DNA of 64,000 nt, taken from Verrucomicrobiota bacterium (GTDB lineage: Bacteria > Verrucomicrobiota > Verrucomicrobiia > Chthoniobacterales > UBA10450). Under the pieces are notes generated by a model. That model had not been told where the DNA came from, did no database searches, and saw only the letters and a list, made by a program, of their open reading frames with translations. This document shows positions 19,097 to 27,952 of this stretch, piece after piece (position 1 is the first letter of the stretch; each line of letters begins with the position of its first letter). Both the position numbers and the translations under genes were made by a program. The stretch lies in assembly GCA_019244415.1 (NCBI GenBank), contig JAFASN010000100.1, forward strand, positions 1 to 64,000. The letters run 5' to 3'.

Positions 19097-19906
19097 TCAG
19101 CTGCGTGTCAACTTACGCCAAGTCCGTCGCGCGAGAAGCGGTGCACCGAGCGTGAGCAACACGAAGGTGGATGGCTCCGGAATGATGGCGAGATTGTTAA
19201 AGAACAAGTCGTCCTGCGACAAGCCGCCATCGGTAGTCGCAGCATTGTAAACGTTGATGCCGGCCGCGATACCCTGGTAGCCGAAGCCAGGAATGCTCGA
19301 TTGCGTGCCGCTTAGCCCGCCGCTGCGGACGATCGTCCAAGTACCGCCGGCGAGACTTGTCTGGGTGATGTAAACGGTGAAAACGGTGTTCGGGTCGTAG
19401 GCCATGTTGAAAAGGTTGGTGGTGCCGCCGCCGGTATTGTTCACGCTGTAATCGTTCCCGCCGATGTTCAGATCGAAGATGTTGTTGCCGCTGGCATCGA
19501 CGACATCGAAACCTTTGTTGCCATTTCGATAGTTGACGGCGATCTGCATGGTGAACGTCTGGCCGATGAGAAGCTGGGAATCGAAGTACCGGACGGCATT
19601 CACATACGCGCCATTGTAACCGTAGAGGCCAAACGAAACGCCCGAGCTATTGATGTTGCCCCCGCTGTTTCCCGGCGCAAGCGTAGTGGAATCACCAATA
19701 AAGGCGCCGGCCGTGGTGGTTCCGGTCGGACCTGTCGTAATTACCCATGGAGTGAAGGTAGGTGCTCCGCCATCTTCGCCATTGAATGAGCCGGAGCCGC
19801 TGGGGCTATACCCTGGGTTAGCCGCGTTGTCAGAGCCTAGCGTGGCTGCTTGGACTGCTGGAATCCCGAACACTATTAAGGCACCAGCTACCAGTCTGAA
19901 CCACAT
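19097..19906 (-). CDS. Secreted PEP-CTERM sorting-domain protein
   Basis: 269 residues. A signal peptide (about 1-20, ending AVQA) leads into a Gly/Asn/Thr-rich beta-structured body. The C-terminus has the sorting signal: the motif IPEPSTFVLL, a short hydrophobic helix, then a basic end ARRTWRKLTRS. Such proteins are processed by exosortase and are usually tied to exopolysaccharide production. No exosortase is in the window. The body resembles no enzyme I recognise; a surface or matrix role is inferred. Confidence 0.85.
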   Translation of the reverse strand: MWFRLVAGALIVFGIPAVQAATLGSDNAANPGYSPSGSGSFNGEDGGAPTFTPWVITTGPTGTTTAGAFIGDSTTLAPGNSGGNINSSGVSFGLYGYNGAYVNAVRYFDSQLLIGQTFTMQIAVNYRNGNKGFDVVDASGNNIFDLNIGGNDYSVNNTGGGTTNLFNMAYDPNTVFTVYITQTSLAGGTWTIVRSGGLSGTQSSIPGFGYQGIAAGINVYNAATTDGGLSQDDLFFNNLAIIPEPSTFVLLTLGAPLLARRTWRKLTRS

Positions 19907-20072
19907 TGCGAATTGCGAGGCTAATCAGGATCGCCGAGGCGAGTCAAGCCTTCCCACGAACGAGACAATCGTTGGCGAGGTACAAACATCGTTTGAGCTT
20001 CGCTGCGCTCGGAATACGGAGCGGTTGTTGCTAAGAGGCGCGCTCCGTTTATCGTAAGCGCCAGTTCGCCGC

Positions 20073-20843
20073 ATGAAAAAAATCCTCTGGCTGTTTCTCG
20101 CTGCGGCCAGCGCTTCGCCGCTCCTCGCGCAATCGCCATCCCCCGGCCTGCCGCCAGACGTTCCGCACGCCCAAACGATCTTCGATGCCATGCGCTCGGC
20201 GGGGCCGGTGATGATCTTCCTCGTTCTGCTTTCCATCGTCTCGGTCATGCTCATCATCGTGTACTTTTTGACGATTCGGCGCGGCGCGATTGTCTCGCGC
20301 GGTTTCATGGCCACGGCGGATGCGCTGCTGCGCAAACGCGATTATCTCGGGTTGCTCGCGGTATCGAATCGCCACGGCGAAGCGGTTGCCCGCGTGGTTC
20401 AGCAGGTGCTCGATTTCACCACGAAGAATCCGAACGCTGATTTTGCCCAGGTGCGCGAGATCGCGGAGACGGAAGGCTCGCGCGTCGCTTCCAATCTCAA
20501 CAATCGCGTCACTTATCTGGCGGACATCGGAATGATTGCGCCGTTGCTCGGATTGCTCGGCACCGTCATTGGCATCATCAGCTCATTCGGTGCGCTTGGG
20601 GCGGACATTGGCAGCGCGCGTTACGTGGCGCTTTCACGCGGGATCAGTCAGGCGTTGTTTAACACTGCGGCTGGTTTAGCCATCGGTATCCCGGCGATGA
20701 TTTTCTACGCCTTTTTCCGCGGGCGTTCGCAGCGGTTGATTTCGGAGCTGGAGTCGGCCGTCACGCACATCGTCGCGCTGCTTTCGTTGCAGTTCAGCAA
20801 GCGGCAGGAGCGTTCGCCGGCGCTGCTGGAATCAGATTTTTGA
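20073..20843 (+). CDS. exbB: MotA/TolQ/ExbB proton-channel protein
   Basis: 256 residues. A cleavable signal-like N-terminus (ending about LLAQ) precedes three membrane helices: MIFLVLLSIVSVMLIIVYFL, the IGMIAPLLGLLGTVIGIISSF helix, and the FNTAAGLAIGIPAMIFYAFF helix. The latter two carry the family GLLGTVxG and TxAGLxxxIPA motifs. It would form the proton channel with the ExbD-like protein encoded 124 bases downstream, powering an outer-membrane process. The downstream TPR gene completes the operon. A family A repeat separates exbB from exbD. Confidence 0.92.
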   Translation: MKKILWLFLAAASASPLLAQSPSPGLPPDVPHAQTIFDAMRSAGPVMIFLVLLSIVSVMLIIVYFLTIRRGAIVSRGFMATADALLRKRDYLGLLAVSNRHGEAVARVVQQVLDFTTKNPNADFAQVREIAETEGSRVASNLNNRVTYLADIGMIAPLLGLLGTVIGIISSFGALGADIGSARYVALSRGISQALFNTAAGLAIGIPAMIFYAFFRGRSQRLISELESAVTHIVALLSLQFSKRQERSPALLESDF

Positions 20844-20848
20844 CGGCT

Positions 20849-20955
20849 GTCATTCTGAGCCGAGTGAAACGGAAATGCCAGTCCGGCTCGGACCGAACGT
20901 TGCGTCAGCTTCAAGGTTGCACGTCGCGATTCCTCGACTTCGCTTGGGATGACGG
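20849..20955. repeat. Family A palindromic element, copy 3
   Basis: It starts GTCATTCTGAGCCGAG, contains the AGTCCGGCTCGGACCG mini-hairpin, and ends with ATTCCTCGACTTCGCTTGG followed by GATGAC. It fills the intercistronic gap between exbB and exbD, so it is probably transcribed within the operon. Confidence 0.85.
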
Positions 20956-20967
20956 AGGTAAGTTGCT

Positions 20968-21375
20968 ATGAACTTTCGCGGCCGGGTCGCGACGCAACAC
21001 CCGGGCATTCAGCTGGCGCCGTTGGTGGACGTACTCATGCTGCTGCTGATTTTCTTTTTGCTGACGTGGAACGCGGCGCGCAACGAGAACGAGCTGGACG
21101 TGAAAGTACCGAAGGCGACGGCGGCGAAGGAGAAAGCGGCGCCGCCGGGCGATGTGGTGGTCAATGTTCGTACTGACGGCACCATTGTGGTGAACCGGCG
21201 CACGATGACTTCGCCGGAATTAAACGATTTGCTCAAGAATTTGGTCAAACTTTATCCCGAGCAGGCGGTGGTGATTCGCGGAGACGAAGGCGGCGCTTAC
21301 AAGAACGTGGTGAACGTACTCAATATTTGCAGCGAAGCGGGAGTGACGAACGTCGCGTTCGCCACCGCGAAATGA
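20968..21375 (+). CDS. exbD: ExbD/TolR-family protein
   Basis: 135 residues: a short cytoplasmic N-terminus, one transmembrane helix with the essential membrane-edge aspartate at residue 21 (LAPLVDVLMLLLIFFLL), and a periplasmic domain with VVNVRTDGTIVVN and VVIRGDEGGAY. This is the partner of ExbB. Its stop overlaps the ATG of the next gene (ATGA), indicating coupled translation. Confidence 0.92.
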   Translation: MNFRGRVATQHPGIQLAPLVDVLMLLLIFFLLTWNAARNENELDVKVPKATAAKEKAAPPGDVVVNVRTDGTIVVNRRTMTSPELNDLLKNLVKLYPEQAVVIRGDEGGAYKNVVNVLNICSEAGVTNVAFATAK

Positions 21376-23852
21376 AGCGCGGCATTGCCGCGGAGTTCGC
21401 GGGCGCGGGAAACGGAGCCTTCACTCTAAAATGCACCGCACTGGCGCTGCTTTCGACGTTGGGCACTGCTTTTGGCCAGGATGTGCGCCGGGCGCAGCCA
21501 GTCGATGAACCGCCCATCGCGCGTGCGCTTCCGGCAGACGACGACGCCACACCGCCACCCGCCGCGGCAGTGGAACCCGGGAGCGATAAGCCACCCGCGG
21601 ATGAACAACCGAGCGACAAACGTCAGCTCGATTATGCGAACGCGCTTTTCGGGCGCAAAATGTACGACCTTGCCATTCCTGAGTACGAGAAATACCTGAG
21701 CGATTATCCGACCGGAAAGGGGCGAGCGAACGCGTTGTTTGGCCTGGGCGAGAGCTATCGCGCAAGCGGGAAGAGCGGCTCGGCCCGGCTGAACTTTCAG
21801 AAGGTGCTGGACGACTATGGTGACAGCGAATTCGCCGGACCGTCCGCCTACGCCCTCGGGGTGATGGCTTTTTCGCAGAAGGATTACGGCATTGCGCAGC
21901 CGCTGTTCCATAAGGCGTCGATGAAATCGAAGGATGCGGCAGTAGCGTTATCGGCAAAATATTTCGAGGCGCGCTGCCTGGAAAACATGAAGCGCAATGA
22001 CGACGCTCTCGCGCTTTACCTGCAAGTGGCCGAGCAGAAAAGTGAGTACCGCGCTGACGCGCGCGCCACCGCAGGCGCAATGCTGCTGGCGCGCGGACGG
22101 CGCGCGGATGCGCTGAAGCAATATGAGGCGCTCTCGAACGAGGCGGAAAAGCCGGCCACGAAAGCGGAAGCAGCCGTGCGCGCTGGTCTTATCGCTACTG
22201 ATCTCGCCACAGCAGATCGCGGCAAGCTTAACAAAGAGCTGGTGGATAAAGCGCGCACCCTGCTCGATCGCGCACGTACTTCTCCCGAGGCCGGCAGGTG
22301 GAAAGGCATCGCGCAGGCCGGATTGCTGCGGCTGGACTATCAAAGCGGCCAGTTCGCGCAACTGGTCGCTGAGTACAAAAAATTCGCCGAGCAATTGCCG
22401 GATGAAGCGAAACCGGAAGCGATGTTGCTCGCGGGCAACGCGCAACGCCAACTCGGCCACACCGCCGAAGCCGAAGCACTGTACCGGCAGATCATCGACA
22501 AATTCCCGGGCCGCGAGGAAGCGAAGGAAGCGCGTTACCAGCGGCTGATCAATGTTTACAATTCCGATAGCCACGCCCTGATCGCCGAAGTCGATGAATT
22601 CCTAACGACGAACCCGGCGCCGGAACGGGCGGAGCAGGCGCGTTTGCTTAAGGCCGAAGCGCTTTACAAGCAGGGGAATTTTGCCGACGCCGCGCGCATT
22701 TACGAGCAGCTGCGCTCCTCGACTCTTGCGCCAAATTTGCGCGCGGAAGCTGCCTACAAACTCGGCTGGTGCGCGGTGCAAATAAAAGATCCGGCGCGGA
22801 TCATCGAAGCCTTCAGCTATTTCCTTAAAGCGTTTCCCGATTCACCCCAGGCCCCAGTCGCCCTGGTGCAACGCGCCACCGCTTACCAGCAAAGCAAGAA
22901 CGTGGACGCGGCGATAAGCGATCTCGATACGCTGCTGACGAAATTCCCCAAAGCGAAGGAGCGCGAGGGAGCGCTCGAGCAGAAGGCGCTGTTGCTCGGG
23001 GAACAAAATAAGCCGGCCGAAATGTCGAAGACATTCGCCCAATTGCTGAAGGAATTCCCGAAAACGCCGGCGGCAGCGCAGGCGAATTATTACATCGGCA
23101 AAGCGGCGTTTGACCTGAAAGAGTACAAGCGCGCGCTTGCCCCGCTGGATGCGGCACGGCGGCTGGACCGCGAACGCTATGATGAGCTCGCGACGGTGCG
23201 GATTATCCTGGCCGACTACTACCTGCATGATCGCCAGGGTGCGACGAGCGAAGTGGATGGTTTGCTGACGAAAAACCTCGGGAACCGTGTTCCGGCCGAG
23301 GTGCTGGAATGGCTCGGAATCGAGTTCTACAACGAGAAGAATTACGCGCTGGCGGAGAAATATCTCAGCGCCTTGTCTCGCCTGGATAATTCCGCGCAGA
23401 TCAAACCGGACTACTGGTTTTACCTCGGCGATGCCGCGACCAAACTGAAGAACTACGACGAGGCGGATAACGCGTTCACCCGTTACCTGCAAACCTCAAC
23501 CGATCCGGCGGGCAAAGCGAAAACGCTGCTGGCGCTTGGCGCGACCAAGATTGCGGCGCACAAAGCTGATGACGCGGAAAAAATCGCGACTGAGATCATG
23601 AGCTTGCAGCCGGAGGGAAAGGTGAATGCGGAGGCGCGCTTGCTCGCCGGCGATGTACAGTTTGAACGGCAGCATTTCGACGACGCCGGCAAAGCTTATG
23701 CCGGTGTGGCGTTGCTCTACGACGACCCGGCGATTACGCCGCGCGCGCTCGACAAAGCAGCCGAGGCGTATCGGCGCGCCGGCAAGACGGAAGAAGCCGA
23801 TCGCGTGGCGAAACAACTGCGTGATCGTTACCCGAACTACGCCGGAGGATAG
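21372..23852 (+). CDS. Periplasmic TPR protein of the exbB-exbD operon
   Basis: 826 residues from ATG 21372, which overlaps the exbD stop. A hydrophobic stretch ALALLSTLGTAFGQ acts as signal peptide, then a Pro/Asp-rich linker (about 40-80). The rest is a long solenoid of more than ten tetratricopeptide-like repeats with YxxALxxYxxLL-type pairs such as YDLAIPEYEKYLSDYP. It resembles YbgF/BamD-like and TPR proteins that accompany TolQR/ExbBD systems in Planctomycetes and Verrucomicrobia. A scaffold or coupling role in the envelope is inferred. It ends 29 bases before the convergent imuB fragment. Confidence 0.85.
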   Translation: MKRGIAAEFAGAGNGAFTLKCTALALLSTLGTAFGQDVRRAQPVDEPPIARALPADDDATPPPAAAVEPGSDKPPADEQPSDKRQLDYANALFGRKMYDLAIPEYEKYLSDYPTGKGRANALFGLGESYRASGKSGSARLNFQKVLDDYGDSEFAGPSAYALGVMAFSQKDYGIAQPLFHKASMKSKDAAVALSAKYFEARCLENMKRNDDALALYLQVAEQKSEYRADARATAGAMLLARGRRADALKQYEALSNEAEKPATKAEAAVRAGLIATDLATADRGKLNKELVDKARTLLDRARTSPEAGRWKGIAQAGLLRLDYQSGQFAQLVAEYKKFAEQLPDEAKPEAMLLAGNAQRQLGHTAEAEALYRQIIDKFPGREEAKEARYQRLINVYNSDSHALIAEVDEFLTTNPAPERAEQARLLKAEALYKQGNFADAARIYEQLRSSTLAPNLRAEAAYKLGWCAVQIKDPARIIEAFSYFLKAFPDSPQAPVALVQRATAYQQSKNVDAAISDLDTLLTKFPKAKEREGALEQKALLLGEQNKPAEMSKTFAQLLKEFPKTPAAAQANYYIGKAAFDLKEYKRALAPLDAARRLDRERYDELATVRIILADYYLHDRQGATSEVDGLLTKNLGNRVPAEVLEWLGIEFYNEKNYALAEKYLSALSRLDNSAQIKPDYWFYLGDAATKLKNYDEADNAFTRYLQTSTDPAGKAKTLLALGATKIAAHKADDAEKIATEIMSLQPEGKVNAEARLLAGDVQFERQHFDDAGKAYAGVALLYDDPAITPRALDKAAEAYRRAGKTEEADRVAKQLRDRYPNYAGG

Positions 23853-23881
23853 CGCAACCGATTCCGTGTTAGGGCGGCCGG

Positions 23882-24406
23882 CTACAACACCAGCGTTTCG
23901 ATCGGCAGTGGCGCGAGGAAATCGCTCGTACTTTTGATCTGCAAGACAGGTTTGGCCAAATGCGCCGCGAGAAAACTTGCGTCGGCGTTTTCGGCCACAC
24001 CTCCGCGCGCGACCAAATGACAGCGTGCCAGTGATTCAATCGTGCGCCTGAGTTTTTCTTCCAACTTTTGCCCATGCTTAAACTCGACCGTGCAGACGCC
24101 TGGCGCAGTCGCTTCCACGAAGGGCGAGAGAGTGAAGCCGTGATGTAACAGAATTTCGTTTACCTGTTGTTCCTGTTCGCGTGCACGCGCCTTGATGATG
24201 AGATGCAGACAACGCGCGAGCGCCTGGCTCGGAGCCATGCCCACGTGCACACCGGCAGCTTCGGCGGCTTCGTTAATTTGTAGTAACACGGCTTTGCTCG
24301 CGGCGTCGTCGAGCACAGCCAGCGGTTTGTCGCGCAGCTCGGGTTGATGCCGCGCCATGGCCTGCAAATAAAAATTCGGCAGCAGGATGGTGGCGAACAT
24401 GGCCAT
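23882..24406 (-). CDS. imuB: ImuB, N-terminal half (palm and fingers) of a split Y-family polymerase-like protein
   Basis: 174 residues beginning MFATILLPNFYLQAM, the usual ImuB/DinB-like opening. It contains INEAAEAAGVHVGMAPSQALARC and ends ...FLAPLPIETLVL with a stop. Complete ImuB proteins are about 450-500 residues and continue from this point into the thumb helix-hairpin-helix. That continuation is encoded 7.4 kb away on the other strand (31781-32863). The break is at the palm/thumb boundary. The frame is clean with no internal stops. It starts four bases after the imuA stop, so imuA and this half are one SOS-controlled transcript. ImuB is a non-catalytic adaptor linking ImuA, DnaE2 and the clamp; whether the halves reassemble is unknown. 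Confidence 0.85.
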   Translation of the reverse strand: MAMFATILLPNFYLQAMARHQPELRDKPLAVLDDAASKAVLLQINEAAEAAGVHVGMAPSQALARCLHLIIKARAREQEQQVNEILLHHGFTLSPFVEATAPGVCTVEFKHGQKLEEKLRRTIESLARCHLVARGGVAENADASFLAAHLAKPVLQIKSTSDFLAPLPIETLVL

Positions 24407-24409
24407 TTG

Positions 24410-25132
24410 TCATCGCGAACGAGGCGAAGAGCAGTCGAGGGATTTTGAAGAGGTTGCGCTGAAGGTTGAGCGACCAGATGCCGCAGCGTTGTTCGCGATC
24501 ACGGCGGAGCGACGCGGACGCAGCCGTACTTGCGCGAGTGCGTCATCCTTTTGTAAATCGGCGAGCTGCCATTGGTTTTCCAGCACGAGTTTGGTGCGCG
24601 CGCTGGGCACCAGATTATGCCGACTCATGACGAGAAATGCAGTGGGCGATAATTCCACCAGGCGTTGCAGCCGATACCAGCTTGTCGCCGGAATGCGCCG
24701 CAGCTCTTCCGCGGGATTGAGAACAAGATCAAGAATCACGAGAGAGAAATTGCCGTCGCGCAAAAGCAGATCAGTGGCTTTCATCGCTTGTGCTGCTGTC
24801 TCGCATCGTACCCAGAGCAAATGGGCGAGGGCCGCTGCGCTAATCGTTTGTACATCTAACGAATCGCGGCCGTCTGCGAGCGCGAGAAAAAAATGTTGCC
24901 GGCGCGCCACTTCGAGCAGGCAATGAATGAGCAAAGCCGAACCGGCGCTTGGCCGCGGCGTCGTCAGCTCGGTGATACTGCCTTTGGGCAAACCGCCAGC
25001 TCCATCAAAAACGTCGAGGCCGGTGAGGAATTCGCCGGGGCTTGCGGGTAACGCCGCCTGGCCGAAGCGCTCGGTAAGGACGTGGCGCAGCTCGACGATC
25101 TTGCGATTCGCTGCCATGGCGCAAACTGGCAT
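24410..25132 (-). CDS. imuA: ImuA, RecA-like SOS mutagenesis protein
   Basis: 240 residues (or 235 from the ATG at 25117, which follows the LexA box by 26 bases and matches the spacing of the other SOS start). The fold is RecA-like, as in SulA/ImuA: LTGLDVFDGAGGLPKGSITELTTPRPSAG at the start, FFLALADGRDSLD, and VILDLVLNPAEELRRIPATSW. The Walker A region is degenerate, as usual for ImuA. ImuA acts with ImuB and DnaE2 in error-prone translesion synthesis. imuB follows with a three-base gap. A LexA box lies just upstream. Confidence 0.85.
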   Translation of the reverse strand: MPVCAMAANRKIVELRHVLTERFGQAALPASPGEFLTGLDVFDGAGGLPKGSITELTTPRPSAGSALLIHCLLEVARRQHFFLALADGRDSLDVQTISAAALAHLLWVRCETAAQAMKATDLLLRDGNFSLVILDLVLNPAEELRRIPATSWYRLQRLVELSPTAFLVMSRHNLVPSARTKLVLENQWQLADLQKDDALAQVRLRPRRSAVIANNAAASGRSTFSATSSKSLDCSSPRSR

Positions 25133-25143
25133 GTGAACACGTT

Positions 25144-25159
25144 ATGTTCAAATGAACAT
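25144..25159 (-). promoter_or_regulatory. LexA operator upstream of imuA
   Basis: ATGTTC-ATTT-GAACAT read on the minus strand: perfect six-base arms with N4 spacing. It fits the TGTTC-N4-GAACA form I recall for Verrucomicrobia. It is 26 bases before the ATG at 25117. Two other copies precede lexA and the imuB C-terminal gene. Confidence 0.85.
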
Positions 25160-25392
25160 AAAATAATAGGTCACGAGTTTGCGCCCTGCTGGCTCGACAA
25201 CACCCAAGCGGCAAACGTTTTCTCAAATCGGAAACCCAGAAGCCGGAAACTGCTGCGATCCTCGAACAACCGTACTTAACTGCTCATCCCGGCGGTGAGC
25301 GACGGCGATTACAATACCGGCATCGCTCCGTCGCCTTTGTTTTTACCCCGCGGCTCGATTCACCTGCCGTACTTTCCTCGTCCGGCCGCGCT

Positions 25393-26037
25393 TCACGATT
25401 TGGCCGCTTTGCTCCGGGCAGGTGCTGTCACCGTACTTCGCTGCCGCCGAACCAGCGACACCATCACACCTTGAATGCGCAGATCATGCGCCGGATGCAG
25501 ATCTGGATATTCCGGGTTTTCCGCTTTCAAGTACGGCTGTCCCCGCTCGACCACGAACCGTTTCAAGGTCGTCTCGCCATCGATCAGCGCTGCGACGATG
25601 TCGCCGTTCTTCGCTTGTTTGCGGTCTTCCAGAATGACAATGTCGCCATCGAGAATGTGCGCGCCCACCATGGAATCGCCACGTACTTTCAGCGCGAAAG
25701 TACGGCCATTGCGCGAAACATTGGCCGAGCGCGCGTCGAGCGACACGTGCCCAAGCACCGTCTGTTCGGTAAGCGCAGCCATACCCGCCGGAATTTGCCC
25801 GTAAATGGGAATGTCGGTGATGCGTACTTTCTGCACCGGCGTGATGAGAGCCCGCGCTTTGCGCGCCTCGCGATCGAGGAAGCCTTTGCGCTCGAGGGTG
25901 GCGAGGTACTGCATGACCGAGGTCTGGCTGGCCAGGCCAAAGTGCTGCTGAATCTCACGCGTACTCGGCGTGACACCCTTTTCCCGCTGCTGAGATTGGA
26001 TGAAATCGAGAACGCTACGCTGCCGGTCGGTAAGCAT
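25393..26037 (-). CDS. lexA: SOS repressor LexA
   Basis: 214 residues. The N-terminal winged helix has TPSTREIQQHFGLASQTSVMQYL. The autocleavage Ala-Gly is at 84-85 (QIPAGMA). The catalytic dyad is Ser122 (RGDSMVGAHI) and Lys159 (TTLKRF). The C-terminal basic tail after residue 200 is slightly long. LexA represses SOS genes until RecA filaments trigger self-cleavage. Its own operator lies about 40 bases upstream, showing autoregulation. Between it and imuA are about 260 bases with no gene I can support. Confidence 0.96.
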   Translation of the reverse strand: MLTDRQRSVLDFIQSQQREKGVTPSTREIQQHFGLASQTSVMQYLATLERKGFLDREARKARALITPVQKVRITDIPIYGQIPAGMAALTEQTVLGHVSLDARSANVSRNGRTFALKVRGDSMVGAHILDGDIVILEDRKQAKNGDIVAALIDGETTLKRFVVERGQPYLKAENPEYPDLHPAHDLRIQGVMVSLVRRQRSTVTAPARSKAAKS

Positions 26038-26073
26038 TCGTCGAGAATATTGCCGCGAGCCAGGCCAGGGCGC

Positions 26074-26089
26074 AAGTTCAAATGAACAT
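26074..26089 (-). promoter_or_regulatory. LexA operator upstream of lexA
   Basis: GTTC-AAAT-GAAC on the plus strand (core 26076-26087), with the same N4 spacing as the other two boxes. It lies in the 53-base gap between the hscB-like stop and the lexA start, at the place expected for autoregulation. Confidence 0.85.
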
Positions 26090-26090
26090 G

Positions 26091-26585
26091 TCAGCCGGGC
26101 GGGTTCATCGTCAGGGCCGCTTCGTTCAAAATATCTCGCCAGCGTGTCAGGAATGAAAACCGGTGATACAACGCGTCCGCTTGCTGCTGCACGGCGGGAT
26201 CGCTGCTCCAGCGCTGATCAACATTCCAGAGCTCGTCGTTCGCCTTGTTAAACGCATGCTCGATGCGGCCGCTCAATAACGTGATCGCGTTCTGATTCCG
26301 GCTTTTGATTGCCGGTACGATCTCCATGAACAGTTCGACGAGATCTGGTGGAATATCGCTGGACGCGCTCGCAGGTACTTTGCCTTCGAGGGTAAGCAAA
26401 TGTTGCAAGCGCAGTTTGGGATCGCGAAGCGTGCGATAAGCGGCTGCGACTTCGGCGAAACCGGATGAGGACGGCGTCGCATCCGGGTGCGTGTCCCGCG
26501 CCAGTTCGTGGTACTTTGCCTCGAGTTGTTCCTGATCGAGCCACGGCCGCCGCGGCTGATCGAGTAAGGCGAAGTAATCAGTCAC
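26091..26585 (-). CDS. HscB-like J-domain co-chaperone
   Basis: 164 residues from GTG 26585, whose GTGA overlaps the stop of the preceding A-type carrier gene. The J domain carries HPD at residues 33-35 (ARDTHPDATP). The C-terminal helical domain resembles HscB, which delivers IscU to the HscA chaperone in Fe-S transfer. A longer GTG start at 26606 is possible but loses the coupled junction. Its place in a dus-iscA-hscB operon supports an Fe-S role; no hscA is visible. Confidence 0.75.
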   Translation of the reverse strand: MTDYFALLDQPRRPWLDQEQLEAKYHELARDTHPDATPSSSGFAEVAAAYRTLRDPKLRLQHLLTLEGKVPASASSDIPPDLVELFMEIVPAIKSRNQNAITLLSGRIEHAFNKANDELWNVDQRWSSDPAVQQQADALYHRFSFLTRWRDILNEAALTMNPPG

Positions 26586-26950
26586 GCCGCAAAACTCTCG
26601 CCGCACGAGCAGTGCGCGACGGCGTTTGGATTGGTCACTTTGAATCCGCCCTTTTGCAGGTTGTCGCTGAAATCCAGGAGCGAACCGCTGACGAAAAGCG
26701 CGCTTTTCGGATCAACCACCACGCGCACGTTGGCGGAATGGACGAGGATATCGCGCGGCATGGGACCATCCACCAAATCCATCTTGTACTGCAAACCAGA
26801 GCAACCACCGCCGATGACGGCGACGCGCAACGCGCCGTGCGGCCGGCCCTGCTTTTGCAAAAGGGAGGTCAAACGGTGTGAGGCGTTTTCCGTCACTTTG
26901 ATCAGCTTTTCGTTGCCGATCTTGATGCCGTGATTGAGTACGGTGTTCAC
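26582..26950 (-). CDS. A-type Fe-S carrier protein (IscA/ErpA/SufA family)
   Basis: 122 residues with GTG start. The three cluster-binding cysteines appear as GGGCSGLQY and the terminal CSCGESF. Such proteins carry [2Fe-2S] or [4Fe-4S] clusters to targets. The start overlaps the dus stop by three bases and the stop overlaps the hscB-like start (GTGA junctions at both ends), so all three are co-translated. Which subfamily it belongs to is not decidable here. Confidence 0.88.
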   Translation of the reverse strand: MNTVLNHGIKIGNEKLIKVTENASHRLTSLLQKQGRPHGALRVAVIGGGCSGLQYKMDLVDGPMPRDILVHSANVRVVVDPKSALFVSGSLLDFSDNLQKGGFKVTNPNAVAHCSCGESFAA

Positions 26951-27942
26951 GCGGCGAAAGCAGGCACAGAATTCCTGGCGAGATGTTCGTAGGCGACACG
27001 GCGGACGTCATCAATGGCGCAGACGTGCTGAAGTTTTTCACGCAGCGCCTTTGCCTCCGGCATATTGCGAGAGTACGCCATCAAACGGGAGCGCATGGCA
27101 CGCATGGCGGGATCTTCGGCGCCCCATGTTTCCACCTGCGCAATGCAATGATCTACGATGATTTGCCAGCGGATTTCGAGCGAGGGCCCAGGCAAAAGTT
27201 CACCGGATGTCAGGTAAGCTTTAATCTGCTGGAAAATCCACGGGGCGCTCATGGCCGCGCGCCCGATCATGGCGCCAGCAATGCTTGTTTCAGCGCGACG
27301 CCGCGCGACATCCTGAGCCGAAAACAAATCGCCATTGCCAATGACCGGCAGCGAAATTGATTGGGCGACTTCTCCGATCACGTGCCAGTCGGCTTCGCCC
27401 GAATAACCTTGCCCGCGTGTGCGTCCGTGCACCGCCAGCGCTGCGACTCCGCACTCCTGCAAAATTTTCGACACGGAGACGGCATTGATGGAAGTGGCAT
27501 CCCAGCCAATGCGAATTTTCGCCGTGACCGGGAGCGGCGCGGCGGCGCGCACGACTGCTCGAGTAACGCTGGCCAGGCATGCGCAATCCTTCAGCAAGGC
27601 GGACCCGCCATTCTTGGCGACCACTTTGTTTACGGGACAACCGAAATTCAGGTCGATGAAGTCGGGCGCGACCCAATCGATGACCTGCCGCGCAGCTTCG
27701 GCCATGTGCGTGGCGTTCGCGCCGAAAAGCTGCACACCGAGCGGTCGCTCGGCCGCGGAGAAATCGAGGTACTCGCGCGTGCGTTGGTTACGGCGAAAAA
27801 TGCCTTCAGCGGAAACGAATTCCGTGACGACGACATCGGCGCCAAAGCGTTTGCAGATTTGCCGGAATACCTTGTCGGTCACTCCGGCCATGGGCGCGAG
27901 ATAAAGCGGAAATGTTTGGGACGTGAACGGAATCTTCTTCAC
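26947..27942 (-). CDS. dus: tRNA-dihydrouridine synthase, DusB-like
   Basis: 331 residues from GTG 27942. This FMN enzyme reduces uridine to dihydrouridine in tRNA. Motifs are YLAPMAGVTDKVFR, the FIDLNFGCPVNKV loop with the catalytic cysteine, KIRIGWD, HGRTRGQGYSG and IGNGDLFSAQD. The frame runs on to an ATG at 28017, but that would overlap the upstream gene by 65 bases and adds a Ser/Pro-rich sequence, so I prefer the GTG ten bases after the upstream stop. It heads the iscA-hscB pair. Confidence 0.9.
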   Translation of the reverse strand: MKKIPFTSQTFPLYLAPMAGVTDKVFRQICKRFGADVVVTEFVSAEGIFRRNQRTREYLDFSAAERPLGVQLFGANATHMAEAARQVIDWVAPDFIDLNFGCPVNKVVAKNGGSALLKDCACLASVTRAVVRAAAPLPVTAKIRIGWDATSINAVSVSKILQECGVAALAVHGRTRGQGYSGEADWHVIGEVAQSISLPVIGNGDLFSAQDVARRRAETSIAGAMIGRAAMSAPWIFQQIKAYLTSGELLPGPSLEIRWQIIVDHCIAQVETWGAEDPAMRAMRSRLMAYSRNMPEAKALREKLQHVCAIDDVRRVAYEHLARNSVPAFAA

Positions 27943-27952
27943 GGCGCTGTAC